Below are positions 1-13,129 of a DNA stretch of 64,000 nt, in pieces. Where the stretch lies: positions 15,019,501-15,083,500 of the forward strand of contig JAJNNQ010000004.1 of NCBI GenBank assembly GCA_027886175.1, in the 5' to 3' direction. The position numbers were made by a program, and so were the translations under genes. How positions within the stretch are numbered: the first letter of the stretch is position 1; each line of letters begins with the position of its first letter. Below the pieces are notes generated by a model, which saw only the letters and a program-made list of their open reading frames with translations, did no database searches and had not been told where the DNA came from. Source of the DNA: Phylloscopus collybita. Lineage: Eukaryota; Chordata; Aves; Passeriformes; Phylloscopidae.

Positions 1-79
1 ATGGTGTTCTGTTAGGGAAAAAGCCTTTTGGTAGTTCAAGAGCCATGAGTACACAATTTACTACTTGCCACAAATCTTG

Positions 80-1885
80 ACTGTACATAGGGAAATTTCC
101 ATTGTTGTAGGAAGGCTTGCGTCCAGCTGGGTTTTGAATATCTCCAAGGACGGAGACTGTACAGCCACTCTGGGAATTTCTTCCAGTGTTTGACTCCGTC
201 TGTGCTCAGATGGAGTTTCATAGTTTACTTGTGTGTTTTGCCTTTTTGCCCTGATAGTGGGTGCTGTTGAGAAGAGCCTGGCTTCATCTTCATTCCCTCC
301 CATCAGTCATATTTACACAGGGATAACACCCTCCTTAGCCTTTCCTTTTCCAGGATAAAGAGTCCAAGTTCTCAGCCTCTTCTCATGCAAAAAGCTCCAG
401 CCCTTTAGTCATCTTTAGCTGTGTGCTGGACCTACTCCAGTAAGCTTATTATGTTTCGGCAAGCCCAGACCTGGACCCAGCACTCCAGACATGTCCTTAG
501 TAGTGCTGAGCAGAGGGGAAGGATAACCTCTCTTGCCCTCTAGGCAGTGCTGTTAAATGCAACCCATTTGCTGTTGATGGCCTTTGTGTCAAGGGTAAGG
601 ACAGTTTTTTGGCTCATTGATTGGCTCATGAACTGGCCTGTGCCAGTTCTTCTCTACAGAGCTGTTTTCCAGCTAGCTCTTTGGTTCCAAAGAGTGTATT
701 GGTGCCTGTGGCTGTTCCTCCTCTTACGCAGGACTTTGCATTTACCTGTGTTGAAACTTCATGAAGTTTCTTCCAGCCCATTTTTCTAGCCTGTAAAGGT
801 CTGTCCTGCCAGAGGCCAGTATTCCCAGGTAGGGTTCTACTGGATGTGCACTGTCCATCCTAAGTTACCAGAAGGGAACGTGTGGGTTGAACCTAGCTCA
901 AATCCACAGCTCTTTCTGAAAATAATTTTGTCTTTGTTGAGCTTTTATACTATGCTAAGCCATGTAAGTACTTCTTCTATGCTAGTCTGACTGTGTCAGG
1001 AAGATAATAGCCTCTACTGATTTTCTTAATGGAGGCTGTTTACACAAACAGGTGATCCACGGAACAGTTTAGCTAAAGCAAAGGCCACCCTTCAGTCCCC
1101 TTTGTGTTGAAATAAGTCCAACTTCCTTTCTGATAGCCATGGTATCTTCCTACATTTTTTCTGAACTTTTTCTTGAATGTTCATTTATCATTTTATATCA
1201 TATCATATTCATATCATATCATATCATATCATATCATATTTATATCATATTTATCAAAGTCATACCTTTGGATGGCCACACTGCCATGTACTAGCCACTC
1301 CTATAAGCTGTTAGCTGACTAAGGGTGTGCTCTGTCCCAGCATACAGGACAATGATGAAGAGGTTAAGGGGCATTAGCCCCAGTTTCAATGTCTGGAGTA
1401 CTGCCTCCAGCTGGATTTTATCTCACTAGTCATACCCTTGGCACCCAGCTGTTGACCCAGTTCTTTTCACTGTCAGTTTATCCAGGTGGTACTTTATCAG
1501 CTTGTCTAGAAGGGTAAGACACTGTCAGAAGAATTACCAAAGCTGAAGTGAACATCTACTGCTTTCAGCCACCAGGGTAGGCACCTCACTATAGAGGGTC
1601 ATCAAGTTGATCAAATGGGATTTTCCCATTGCAGAGCCATCTGACTACTCTCAATACCCTTTCTTCATTTGTTTGTTTAGAAATGGTTTCCATGAGGATT
1701 TTCTCTACTGTCTTCCCAGGAGCTGATGTAAAGTTGACTGACCTGTACTTTCCTGGACCTTCTTGCAGAGAGGAGTGACATTTGCTCTCTTTCAAATGTC
1801 ACTCCTTTCAGCAACCTCTCTTGCTATCTGGAGATCATCAAAATAGTATCTGGTTTTAGTAGCATCAATGAGTTCCCTTAACATA
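80..1885 (-). mobile_element. CR1 LINE, long 5'-truncated copy
   Basis: Read on the minus strand, this is a continuous but decayed CR1. It holds reverse-transcriptase-derived segments (about 1885-1260), the C-terminal part of the ORF (about 900-700), and the typical 3' region with a TGCTGGGTCCAG-like segment near 480 and a CR1 TLEE-x-PRVAVQSPSLE-like peptide at about 185-120. Many stops and indels break the frame, so it is not active. A TATCA microsatellite is embedded at about 1194-1255, and an ERV LTR abuts the element at about 1890. At about 1.8 kb it is the longest CR1 piece in the window. It is antisense to DTWD2. Confidence 0.85.
1194..1255. repeat. (TATCA)n microsatellite, imperfect
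   Basis: About 12 pentanucleotide units of the TATCA/ATATC type, interrupted by TATTCA and TATTTA variants. It lies inside the antisense CR1. Confidence 0.9.
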
Positions 1886-1889
1886 CAGT

Positions 1890-2692
1890 AATGCTCCAAG
1901 AAGGATCTGCCACATGGCCAGGCTGAGCAGTGGTGGCAGCACCACTGTGATTCCCCTGCAGTTCATGGTGAAGACCATTGTGAGGCAGGCTGTCCACGCA
2001 CAGCCCACAAGGATCTGTGGTGAAGCAGACTTCTATCTGCAATTCTTGGAGAACCTCACACCAGAGCAAGTGGATGCCCAAAGGACTCTGCGGTCCTCTG
2101 GGAAGCATGGGTGGAGTAGACTCCTGGCAGGTCCCAAGGAATCTGCATGGGAGCAGGTTTGATGGCAGCACTTGAGACACTGTGGAAGGGACCCACACTG
2201 ATTGCAGTTCATGAAAAACTGCAGCCAGGGAAGGAGTCTTGGAGGAATTCTTGGAGGGCTGTCTCCTGTGGGAAGAGACACCAGATCAGGGGAAGACTGT
2301 GAGGAGTCCTCCCCTTGCAGAGGAAGGAGTAGCAGAGACAGTGTGTGAGGAACTGAGACAGAGACAGTGAGGAACTGACAGCACTCCTGGGGAAGGGTGG
2401 GTAGAGAAACTGGGAGTGAAGTTGAGCCTGGGAAGAAAGGACAGGTATGGGGGGGAGGTGTTTTTAGGATTTGTGTTTAGTTCTTGTTATCCTACTCTGA
2501 TTAATAACAAATTAAACCCTAAATTTCTGTAAATTGGGTCTTTGCCTGCTATGGTAGTTGGTAAATAATCTCTCCCTGTCATTGTCTCATCCCGTGAGCC
2601 TTTCATTTTATTTTCTCCTGCTGTTCAGCTAGGAGGGAAGTGCTAGAGGCTTTCGTGGGCATGTGGCACCTATCCAGGGTCAACCCATCACA
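1890..2692 (+). mobile_element. Endogenous retrovirus LTR (sense orientation)
   Basis: The segment has the layout of a common avian ERV LTR. It has a GC-richer 5' part with imperfect GGGACCCA/CTGCAG-containing repeats (about 2180-2300), a purine-rich middle (2300-2460), then TTCTTGTTATCCTACTCTGA and an ATTAAAC region near the expected polyadenylation site (about 2500-2520). It ends in GTCAACCCATCACA at 2692. The left boundary against the CR1 is uncertain and no target-site duplication was established. Family assignment is from memory of bird repeats and was not searched. The 82-codon open frame at 1914-2162 is part of this LTR and is not a gene. Confidence 0.7.
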
Positions 2693-3453
2693 AATAGTAA
2701 AGAGACAGTGGTGAGTATGAGATCTGTCAGAAGACCACAAGTAGCTGGTAATAAAATTTAGTTCTGAGGTGAGGTAGAAAGCGCTAGAGATAGTAATCTT
2801 TCTTAAGGATGAATCTGGCCTTCCAGTTCTTAATTACAATCAAAAGTTACATTATGAAGATGCTACATAATGTAGTTCACATGGCTATCTCTAGAGTGTC
2901 TGCAGTGTCAGCGTTTGCTGAGAAAAGTGTTTTGGTAAGCAGTAGTATTTTACAGATATGTCTAACAGCATGTGTGAAAAGTGATTATGTTGATGAAATT
3001 AAGTCTTACATTTGCTTTTAGATTTTTGTAGAAGGACTTTGTAAGTGGCACAACTCCAGTCTGAGATTAGAGAAGAGGGGATTGCCTAGAAGGGAAGTAC
3101 TGGAGAGAGGAATTAGGTTTTTTAATGGGGTTGTCTTCAGCTGTTACTTTTAATAGAAGAGCGGTTAAGTTGTTCTGTGTGTTGCAGTATAGCTGAAGGA
3201 ATCAGAAATTACTTATCTCTTAATAGATTTTTGGTCTATGGATCTGAATTTTCTTTCTTGTAACTTTTTCATGTATTACTTTTCAAAAGATACGGTGCCT
3301 TTGCAATTTTGTTGTATCCTTGTGTTGGCAATAGTTGCTGCATAGGTTTTCCAAAGTGTCGTCTGGACTAGGAGACAAAATTGCCTTAACTGGAATTAAG
3401 CTTTTGTAAGCTAATTTTAACACAGAAAAGCCTGATAAAATGTTTGAGGCCTT
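2693..3453. other. AT-rich unique sequence, nothing recognised
   Basis: No repeat family, splice-compatible exon or RNA gene could be identified. Small open frames lack any recognisable peptide. Confidence 0.6.
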
Positions 3454-3458
3454 CTCAC

Positions 3459-4234
3459 TGTCTTGGTTTGGAAAGACAGGTATCTGCCAGGCAAAGCTGG
3501 AGTTTCCCTTAGAATAGAGAATGTAAAGCCCTCACCCCTGCCAAATTATAATTTTGCAATTAAGGGCTTTCAGGCAAAGATTTGGGAATAGGAACAACAG
3601 TTCTTTACTAGGAATATTAACAATACAAATATAGTAGAAAACAAAACCACCCAACCAAACAAGCCCACAAATAAACAAGCAATCCTGGAAAACCCTGACA
3701 GAGTCAGAGCTACAACCTGACACCCTGTTGGTCAGGGTGTGGGAAGCATTCCAAAAGTGAGTCCTCCTGGAGTGGCAGATGTGGTTCTGTTGGAGTAGAA
3801 ATGATGCTGTGGAAAAGGGTCCAGTGATGGTGAGAAGGGTCCAGTCTTCCTCCGGGAATCGGGTGAGAAGCGAGATGCCTTCTTGTTCCTGTGTCTCAGT
3901 TTTATCCAGGTAGGAATGGTTGGCTCCCACCACGGGGTGGAGCATCTCACAATAGGATGATGGAATGTGGATGTACTGCTTTGGGGATGTGTGCTTTTAG
4001 AGGTGTCTTAATGGTCCATTAGCAGAAAATATTCCCCTGGAGGGAGGACAGGTGGTGAAAGAGATAAGAAACACTGCCCCACACTAAAACCGCACTGGTT
4101 TTAACAGTTGGCCCATTATCAGAAGGCATCCGCTGCTGTTCCCCCAGAGTTACAAGAGATAAAGAAAAACATCTCCCCAACTGCTTTTAACAGATGAAAT
4201 AGAATACACATCCCTGGCTCCACAACCCATGACA
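3459..4234 (-). mobile_element. Solo LTR with perfect 5-bp target duplication
   Basis: The 776-bp element starts TGTCTTGGTTTGG and ends GACA on the + strand. It is flanked on both sides by CTCAC (3454-3458 and 4235-4239), a perfect 5-bp target-site duplication. Orientation is inferred to be minus because the AGTAAAG polyadenylation-like segment and the R-like region read on that strand. No internal retroviral domain adjoins it, so it is a solo LTR left by recombination. The copy at 7312-8186 belongs to the same family. The 137-codon minus frame inside is LTR sequence, not a gene. Confidence 0.88.
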
Positions 4235-4239
4235 CTCAC

Positions 4240-7200
4240 CTATAGGTTGTATTTCTTCAAAAAATAGCTAGACGTATTTGTCAAGGATTTCTTACCTCCT
4301 TACTGTGAATATAATGTGTTTGTTCCCAGCATTCAGAGATTTTTATATAAATAGTGAATACATAAGGGTAGACATGCAGATCTATTTCTGTTTCCATAAG
4401 GGTAGGTATATAACCAGCTGAGAAGGTAAGAGAGACCTGCGTGTCAGTCAGGTGTCTGACCCTTCTCCAGGGCTTTGTCAGCCCTGTAGCAGAAAGTAAT
4501 GGCAAGACAGACTCTGTTGCCGTGACCATATTTTTTTGTTACTTGATTTATGCTTTCTTAGTCAGCTTGGGGAAATAGGTGTTCGCATTGAGAGATCAGA
4601 AGCACCGCACTTAGAAAGCTAGAAGGTGAGTTAAGCTCATAAGCAGGAAGGTGCTAGTGGCCTTCTGTCACCAGTTTTGGAGTTGATAGTACTTCACTGG
4701 CCAGCAGATAATCCAGCCACAAGACCACAGACCAAAGTGTTGTTTTGAGTTTTATGCTTGAACACATTAAGAACATTTCTGAATGGTTTTACAGCAGAAT
4801 GTAGAATATTTTAACAAGTGCCTATTTTTGCAACAGCAGAAAGTTATTTTACAAACTGAAAATTTATTTCAGCATTAAGTGGTTATGTTGATTTTCCTGC
4901 CACTGGAGAAGCAGAGATATTTATGGTGTAATATATCAGCTCTTCTGAAGAGGCTAAGAACTTTTAATAGGGCTGGGGGCAGGAAAAGCAAGAGTATACA
5001 AACTGAAAGTCTCTTCCACTTGAGAATTACCCTTTTTGCTTGACAGACACAAATGTCTTTTAAGTTTTTTATTTGCTTTCGATAGAAGATTCTCAAGGAA
5101 ATTTGAGGAATGTTAAGAGGGTGTCTTGAAATTATACTTGATAGTAAAAAGATGCAGAATTTACCAACTACAGATTAAGATGTAACTTGTTTGAAATTTA
5201 TCAACTACAACATATATAATCTGTACCACATTTTAAGAAGAATAACTAAAGATAAGTGGAAAAATTATCAAGTATTAGATTGGAAGTTCAGTGCCTTTTA
5301 TAATCTTAACATGCTTCTTGTAATGTTGCTTTAACTGGCTGTTTGCTCATTAAATTCTCTATCTTCTATTGGCTAGAATTATAAATATCAAGCTAAACAT
5401 TGTTTATTTTTGTCCTGTGTTTAGCAGTTACTGTATATGCAGTAGTTTCTCATGCTGCTGTTTCTTTGGTCTGTATCACTAATAATGAGTAGTGCCAGAG
5501 CTGCTGGTGAATGAAAGATTTTGTGACTTCACTGTTACTTATTTCTGCTGCACTAAATTTCAAAGGCATTTATTAATTTCTTACTGTATTGTGATCACAT
5601 TAATGAATAGAGACCTTTTTAGGCTGCTTTTTTGTGCTTCAGCTGACTTGGTTAACATACTTTTTGATCTGTTGGCATTAAAAAAAAACGAAAAAAGAAT
5701 ATGTCAGGATGGCCACATGTGGACTGTGGATAACTATAGGCTAATAGGAGCACAAGAACTGCTGCAGAGAATAATCTTGTTAATTAAAACAATGTAGTAT
5801 CTTTGATTGGCTTCTATTCTGTAATTACACCAAGTACACCTTTTCCTTGGGGATGGTAGTGTATTGCGAAAGAGGTCAAAAGTGTTTCAACATTGATCAA
5901 GCCTTCCCAGTTTAATTTTAAGGAATACTAAAAATACCAATCGTTATTTTTCTAGATTTGCTTTTGATTTTTGTGAACATAGCACAAAGCAAAGACCTAA
6001 AAAAAGATGAATTTTACTTTCCCTTCTGTTGGGGTTACAAAAGTAGCTGAAGACTGTTACCCATATACCCAAATAAGAGTTGGTTTAAGTGCAGCAAATC
6101 CAGTGTTTTTTCATGTAATTTCTGGGGTTTACATCTGATAATGGCATAGGTAAATTTCAGCTGCAGTGCTACCTCTTTTGAGGAGAGGCAGCCCTGACAT
6201 ATCCCTGAAATTTTTTGTTATGTAAAGTGCTGTAGAGCATGTCTGAGCATCCTGTGACTAATTGGTCTTACTTCAGTCAGATTCTTTTCTGTTACCTGTT
6301 GTTTGGTGGTGGTTTTTTTTTTTTTTTTTTTTTTTTTTTACATTTTCCTTCAGCTTTGAGTTTTGTTTTTGAAAAAGGTTTCCTGTCATTTCAGGTGCAT
6401 CACTCCAACCTTCTTCCTTTGTTGAAACTGTATGCCTAGAATTTCCTGAAATTCCTTTTTTTTTTCTGAGTAGTCTGAGAATGACTTATCAGGGTCATCT
6501 GACTTATTCCACCTTATTTTTTTCTGATGTGTTTAATTTATGAATTTTTGTTTGTTTGTTTTCCCTTTCAGCTGTGGTGTTTGTTGGAGTCTTCTCTATT
6601 CGTTTTAATGACTGTATGTCATTCCACCACCTGATCTCACATCCACATTTATCCCTTGCAATGCACCTGTGTGTCCCTTTCTCCTTTTTTTTAAGTCAAA
6701 TATTGTTCTGAGCACTGGATTCAGACTTCACTTGGCACTTGTATAGCTTTATAGAGTTGTACTTTTGCTTCACAAGCTCTGCTGAAATGTTTTTCGTTGA
6801 AGTCTGTAACGCTTTTTGCTTAGAATAAATATTCCCAGTTCAGACTCCTGGATTTGTCAGCCTATAATTGTCTGTGTTGTTACAGAAGCATACCTTTCTT
6901 TTGGCTTTTAAGACATAGTCAACAGATTTTTTTCTCCATCTTTTTACATACAATTTCTTAGTTACATCAGTTATGCCTATGATTTATGATACAAATTTCT
7001 TTTTAAGTTCTTGTACTCAGTTCCTAAATCTACTTAGCATATCAATATGGAAAACTGCAAACTGTCTCTAACATGATTTTTATTTAATCTCAAATTTAGT
7101 TTCCTGGAAATGCCTAGTTGTATTAGTTATGTGAAGGGGAATGTGTCCTTGCAGTACTTATTTTTTTTTTTTCCCAATGTAAAGAAAATGGACCAAATGA

Positions 7201-7306
7201 GTCCTGGAGGCCTCATTCTATTGCTCTTCTGGCACAAAGTAGTAGATGGTAGGTAATCTGTGTTGTAAAGTTAACATGTTTGTTTTACGTAGTGAATAAT
7301 CAAATA
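4240..7306. other. Intronic or intergenic AT-rich sequence with a T27 tract
   Basis: Unique AT-rich DNA. The only clear feature is a homopolymer T tract at about 6313-6339. No exon with conserved peptide was seen. Confidence 0.55.
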
Positions 7307-7311
7307 CTTGC

Positions 7312-8186
7312 TGTCTTAGTTTGAAAGACAAGTGTCTGCCAGGGAAAGCTGAAGCCTCCCTTGGAATGGAGAATGTAAACCCCCTCCCTCCAGATTATAA
7401 TTTTGAAATTAAGGGGGCTCTCAGGTAAAGATATGGGAATAGGAATAATAATTCTTTACTAGTATGTATAACAAGGCAAACAATACAACAACTACAGCAT
7501 TAACAACAAAACAGAACCAGGAACCTCACGACAGCCTTCTTGGCAGAGATGGGAGGGGATGGAGGAGAGGCTTTGCTTCACAAAACCCCGGGCCAGTCTG
7601 ATCTCTGTGCCCCTGCAGGACTCTGAGGACCACCAAGCTAAAATGGCAGGAATGAGCAAGAATCCCAGGTTGGTGGATGAGATATATCAGAAGCTCCACA
7701 GTGGTAGCTGGAACTGCAGGGAAGTCCTAGCAGGGCAGGGGCTGTGGGGCTACAGCATAGCAGAAAGACCCAAAGCAGCGCTGAAGAAGCAGTGGTGCCG
7801 CTCTAGCAAGGCAAAAGAAGGTGAGCTCAAAATTCCTGCACACACGGGTAGATGGTGGTATATCCCTAGGTAGGACTGGGCTTTGGTAGTGATAGTCAAT
7901 TCTCCCTGCAGTAAACAACATCTTGGCTGTCCTCCTTCTGATGCCTAGAGCGAGAGAGAGCATCTGCCCCCAGCTTCATCCTTTACCTGTCCCCAAAACT
8001 CGCGGTATCATCCCCCTCCCAGAGAGAAACTTCCAGAAAAAGGTGTAGCCAGGTGCTACATTCCTCTCTCCTTTGGCCACCTCTTTGTTTTTCTTAAGCA
8101 CCAATAAGTACTCATTAGTTAGTTTCCTAGCAACTTATGGGAAACAAATTCTATAAGCAAAAAAGAAACAAATCTAACCCACAACA
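7312..8186 (-). mobile_element. Solo LTR, same family as 3459-4234
   Basis: It starts TGTCTTAGTTTGAAAGACA and ends CCACAACA, 875 bp in all. It is readily aligned to 3459-4234 over the first 150 bp and in layout. The flanking 5-mers are CTTGC (7307-7311) and CTTAC (8187-8191), a target-site duplication with one mismatch, which fits an older insertion or mutation. Minus orientation is inferred as for the sister copy. The different duplications show two independent insertions, not the two ends of one provirus. Open frames at 7559-7873 (+) and 7727-7963 (-) are LTR-derived. Confidence 0.85.
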
Positions 8187-8191
8187 CTTAC

Positions 8192-9136
8192 TGTGGCTTA
8201 TCCTTCTTTGTATATGTTTTCCTTAGTTTTTGTATATTAATAATGGATAATACAATTTTCTGAGTTTTTTCGTTTTTTCTTTTTTTTTTTTTTTAAGCAA
8301 TCAATTCAACTTTTGTCCAAAAGACTAGAAATATTAAATGAAATTCAGTATGCATGTATCCTATATTTGGAAGAAACACCTTTTAATGCACGATTTTGTG
8401 TGAATTGACAATACCAGCTTATACAACCCTACAATATTTATTATAAAATACTTTTTATTTTCTTATGGTATCATGGAATCGGCATTCTTGCCTGTATTTC
8501 TGTTTAGCACTTCAGCATTTCTATTTGTTCCAAAAGTGCAGTTTAATGAAATTGAAACTAGGCGAATTGTACACTAGGGAGAGAATAAATGCGTTTAATT
8601 GGAATGAATATGAAATATTCAGAAATTCAATATTTTGATGCTTATTTCAGATAGTGGAAAGAAAATGCTTCTTGTCTAAAAAGCACCTAGAGTTTATGGG
8701 TTAATTAAGGATGCCAAACAATCTGAGGAAATCTACTGCCAGAAAAGTTAAATAGAGATAAGGCTAGTTTTGTTAACACTGGGTATATTCTTAACAGCTA
8801 TGAAGTGGTAAATCAAGACAGTAGTATTTTGTAAAAAAGGGTGATCAAAAAAAAAGTGATTTAAATGTTCTTATGGTTTGTTATGTATGAAAAAACAGTA
8901 GCCATCCAATTCAGTTTTATAATGTATGGAACTTGTTTTTCCTGGTATTTTTGAATTCAATATTACACTTAAGCAATTTAGGAATAAGCCCGCACCCTAC
9001 CCGCGCCGCCCGCCCCCCCCCCCCCAGTTTATTAGAATTGTTGGTTAGAAACTTAAGAAATTCTCTTTGTTAGAATTTTCAACAAATGAAGTTGTAAGGC
9101 TGTAAAGTCATTAGGGTTATTCTATTAACAACATTT
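8192..9136. other. AT-rich sequence with a short GC/C13 patch
   Basis: Unique sequence apart from a CCGCGCCGCCCG patch running into a C13 tract at 9013-9025. The patch is only about 40 bp and has no open coding potential, so it is not taken as a promoter CpG island or as the missing first exon. Confidence 0.55.
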
Positions 9137-9469
9137 TGTTGTCTTTAATAGAAGGGCTTTCCAATAGGAAATTCGCTGCAGTAGAGACAACACAACACTC
9201 CATGTTCACGCGGCAATAGCCAACTTGTATTGAGTGCTGTTCTCCTTATATGGTTTTGAAAGTGTGTGCACTTCGTCCTGATGGACTGAGTGAGTTGCCA
9301 CCTGGTTAACTGGCCAATAGCTGCCTGTGTCCCCAATAGCCTAGACCTGCTCCCCAGTGGCCTAGACTGGTGGAGTTATATAGTTGAGGTAGCTATATAA
9401 TTGGCTATATTTCAGTTATAAAATTGTAATTAGGATTATTTATAACTGTGAGTCCTCTAGGCCACCACA
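9137..9469 (-). mobile_element. Short (about 333 bp) ERV LTR, antisense
   Basis: On the minus strand it runs from TGTGGTGG (9469) to ACAACA (9137). It contains a TATA-like CCATATAAGG (about 9254-9245), then an AATACA polyadenylation-like signal (about 9231-9226) and a U5-like GCCGCGTGAACATGG (about 9215-9201). This order and length match short avian ERV LTRs. The flanks do not give a matching target duplication, so the exact ends are uncertain. Confidence 0.6.
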
Positions 9470-10280
9470 GAAACTTCTTCATTAAAATACCAAAGAAAGA
9501 TCAATGAATTCCAATTGTGTTGATTCTTCTGGAGACCTATGTCAAATTCTCCTTGAGCACCAAAATTATTTTAAAAACCCTAATGCATGAAAAACAGACA
9601 GCTAATGCAGTGTATTAAGTTGATTTTAAGTGCCTTTTAGAATATGTGATCTCCACGTAGGTTAAAAAATAACTCCTAGAGTTCAACAAGTCTACTTACA
9701 ATAGTTGCTTCATGCCTTACCAAACAAACAGGGTTGCTGATGAATATGTGCTTTAAACTCAAGTAGTTTTAAAGATATCTAAGCACCCGAATATCTTGGA
9801 GCTTAAGTCTTTAAAACTGCTTCAGTAATGTCTTTGATGTTTATAATGGTAGAGTGGATATAATCTGTCAAACTCTTTCAATAAAGTTGGTTATGCTAAA
9901 TATAATTTTGTTCTGAGCCACTGCTTTCATTTTTGTATTCTGTTCATATTGGCAAATGCAGATTTTATAACTGTTGGGAGAGGGGTCTGCGTAAGGGCAC
10001 TATCAGAAGACTAATGCAGTCATTTACCACTAAAACAGATGTGGGTAGGCGACAAATGGAAGAGCAGCACACCCACCTTCTTTGACAGACTGGTTAATGG
10101 ATTTAACAGTATTTAATCATGACGATAGGTTCTGGTTCTGGAGTAAGGGGAGGCTACATTTGTCTGAACATAAGAATATTAAAGGAGTGTTTGAGAGCTT
10201 TCTACAAAAGTCCAGCTGGGAAGATACAGACTAGGGAATGGGCCTACAAAATAAAATAATAAAATAAAGAGAGCCTTCTG
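9470..10280. other. Unique AT-rich sequence
   Basis: No exon or clearly identified repeat. The last 250 bp may be the degraded upstream part of the CR1-like block that follows. Confidence 0.5.
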
Positions 10281-10284
10281 GGCT

Positions 10285-10710
10285 GTTGAGCTCAAGCAAT
10301 CAACAGTTCAAAGTAGGAGAGGTCTTTGTGGGGGTTTGTGCTGTGGGCAGAGCTATTGAAGGTGCTCCCAGGGCCCAGGTGGGTGGGGTGGAGGGCACGC
10401 ACAGCCAACTTGTAGGTGACAGCTGGGTGGAGGGAGCAATTGCTGTACTGCAGGAGGTTAGAGCTGCCATTCAGAGAGACACTGGCAACTGTCTGGTCAT
10501 GAGAAACCTCACAAAATTCAACACCTTCGAAGCTCAGTGCCCAGGGCTAAACAAGCCCTGATAACACTGTCTGCCTGCATTCTGGCCTGCAAGGGAACCA
10601 CTCTGCAGCAGATGTGAGCAGCAGGATAAGCGTGGGCCAGTAGCATCCCTTGGTGGGAGAAGAGGCCCTGTCCTGTCTGTTTCAATCAGAGTGTAGCTGT
10701 GTTTCAGCTT
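10285..10710 (+). mobile_element. CR1-like LINE fragment, degraded
   Basis: A GC-richer block. Its CCTCACAAAATTCAACA and CTGCAGCAG segments (10508-10524 and about 10605) resemble the CR1 region downstream of the reverse transcriptase, where an xLTKFN peptide is usual. The + frame reads MRNLTKFNT. No 3' tail was found. The assignment is by resemblance only. Confidence 0.45.
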
Positions 10711-13129
10711 CACAAAAATTACACTTTTTGAGAGTAGTTAAATGCTAGAGCTGGTTGCTTGGTGAGTCTCTGGTATGCTAAGATCAGTTGGCTCAAGACT
10801 TTCGAAATTATGCTTGTTTTGAGTCCAAAGCTATCCCATTCTGAATTATTTTATGAGTCTGTTTATAGCTTTGTACTGCTATGCTCTGTTTAAGTTAATA
10901 CCAGTGGCCTCTTAGATCAAGCCATAGTACTTTTACTATGCAAAATTAACTCCTAACTGTTGCGATCCTTTGTATTCCTGTCAATCTCTTAATGAGGTAC
11001 TTAAGTGCAGTCTAACCTTTTTTTTTTGTCAACTTTTATAAGCATGCTTGCTAAATATATACTACATTAGTAGTAAAACTAGTGTTTCCAAGATACACAA
11101 GGAAGTTTCATCTATGTAGCAGACTTTCAGCTTTTTTATTTGAAAGAAGTATTGTGGGGCATTTTTTCCTAGGACGTGAAGCTGGCAAAGCACTTTGAGT
11201 GGTAAAAATCAGTGTGGTTCTGAGATTTGATGTGGTGACTGCTATTTTAAGCATTAACCCCCCCCCCCCCCCCCTTGTGTTGAATTGATTGTTTACCTTA
11301 AAAGCAGCATTTTCCAGTATCCGGAAAAAGCTTTAGAATGGCTTAATGAATTTGATACTTAGTTAAATACAATAAGTGCTCTGTTTTCAGTAATAATTAG
11401 CCTATTTTAAAGAAATTAATTTTTACTGTGAAATAACAGGTACGGTGTTCTAAAATACGTTATTTTGTTGTGTTATACCAGGAAACTGACTGACTGCTTT
11501 TTAATAAGATTGATGCTAAATGACAGTGTATTTGAAGGGGTGCTATTCAGAAAAAAGACACTAGAGCGCAGTGTAGCCTTTAAAGTGCTCTTCCAGTGGC
11601 GTCACATCAAGCAAATCTGAAAAGAACATTGTCTGTGCACGGACTTTTTTGTATGGTTTTATAATGTTAAATTATACTGAAGTTTTCTGAGTGCATAAAC
11701 ACAACTCCGTTCTTCTAACATCTATGGCAGAAATGCAGATTATTCTAGAGTACTTTAATTAAGATTCTATTTCATGTTTAACCATTTTCCTAATACAGAT
11801 TATTCATCATATGAAGCACCATTAACTGTATTTTTGCTTGCATTCAGTTGAAGATAAATGACAGAATCTTTCTTCTAACAGGAGTGTGTATTTTTAAAGG
11901 AGTTTTGTTTGATAGGCATTATCTACTTTTATGTTAATGCTAAATATAATTTAGAAAGGAAGTTCTGTTGTGTGTTCTGTTTTACCATAATAAATTATAA
12001 CAGTACCTTCATTTAATAGTGTGGGGTTTTTTTTAATTTTTGAAAGGAATAAGTGTTACATTCATAGCTGGAAGTGACAGGATATAGCATTGTTGTGTGG
12101 ATTGAGAGAACTTAGCTCTTTTAACTTCTGAAGGATGTGTGGGCACTGAACCTGCTTTCATTAAAAATCAATGACAGAACTCCCTTGACTTCATTTGGTA
12201 CAAAAGTGAGCTTTTAATTTAACTCCCTTTTTTCATTGCTTGTTTTGAACTAGGATTCAGACTTGCTTTTATTTAAAAAATAAAGTATACATTTCAATAG
12301 GTTCTGTATTTAAAGCACTGTATGATGAAGTTGCATAGGAGACCTAAATTTCAAATGTGAAAAGACCTATTGCTTTTGTGGTGATAGAAGGGGCAGTTTT
12401 ATTGAAGCTGGGTCAGTGTTTTTTAAAGACACTGTTGCTCCTGTTGTTCAAATGTAAAACTGAAAAAAACCTACATGCTGGTACACAGAAATTTGTTGTT
12501 AAAAGTTCTTATACTTGTCTGTGTAGAGTTTTGCAGTGTTACCCTTCATGACAAGTTGTAATCATCCTTTTTTGATCAAGAAGCAAATAACAAGCAACAA
12601 CAAGCAACAACAAAACAACAGTGCGGGAGTATTTTAGGTAAATTTAACTTGAGATTTATAGACTTCATTTACACAGCTTCAGTTGCTATTTGAACCCCTC
12701 ACTGCACCTGAAATGTACTGTCAGTGGCTCCTGTTAGCAGTGTCTTAATCTCAGTTTCCCTGTCTTACTGCAGTGTTGATTATGAACCTTTATTATACAT
12801 GGTGTGCTAAAGAGCCTGGTGTTTCTTCACACCAGACTGAGAAGAGGCGGAGTCAGCCACAGTTTCAGAGAGTCATCTGTGGAGAAGCCCTTTGTGTAGG
12901 CATGCTACCAAGCCTACCAGACCCAAGATGCTGGTTCTGTATTGTTGGAATTTTTTTAAAATTTTTTTTTCTTACTCTTTCTTGCTTGGATTGATGGGTT
13001 CCTCTCTTCCCTGGGAAAATCTGGACTTTTTCATGAGATGTTTTGGTTACACAATTTTTCTTTGTCTTTTCTTGTGGTAGTATCTAAACTTGTGAAACAG
13101 ACTGGGAATTATAAGACGGCAATGTAAGG
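10711..13129. other. AT-rich sequence with a C17 tract
   Basis: Unique sequence. Features are a C17 homopolymer at 11258-11274 and an imperfect (CAACAAG)n patch at about 12589-12620. No conserved exon was seen. Confidence 0.55.

Noticed and set aside
1842..2697. AATAG at both 1842-1846 and 2693-2697 as a target duplication for the 1890-2692 LTR
   Set aside because: Sequence between 1847 and about 1885 still follows the antisense CR1, and the LTR would not begin with TG, so the match is probably coincidental.
3532..3945. 137-codon minus frame
   Set aside because: Lies entirely inside the solo LTR at 3459-4234.
8995..9030. GC-rich patch as the missing DTWD2 first exon or CpG island
   Set aside because: Only about 40 bp, ending in a C13 homopolymer. 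No ATG frame and no phase-2 donor.
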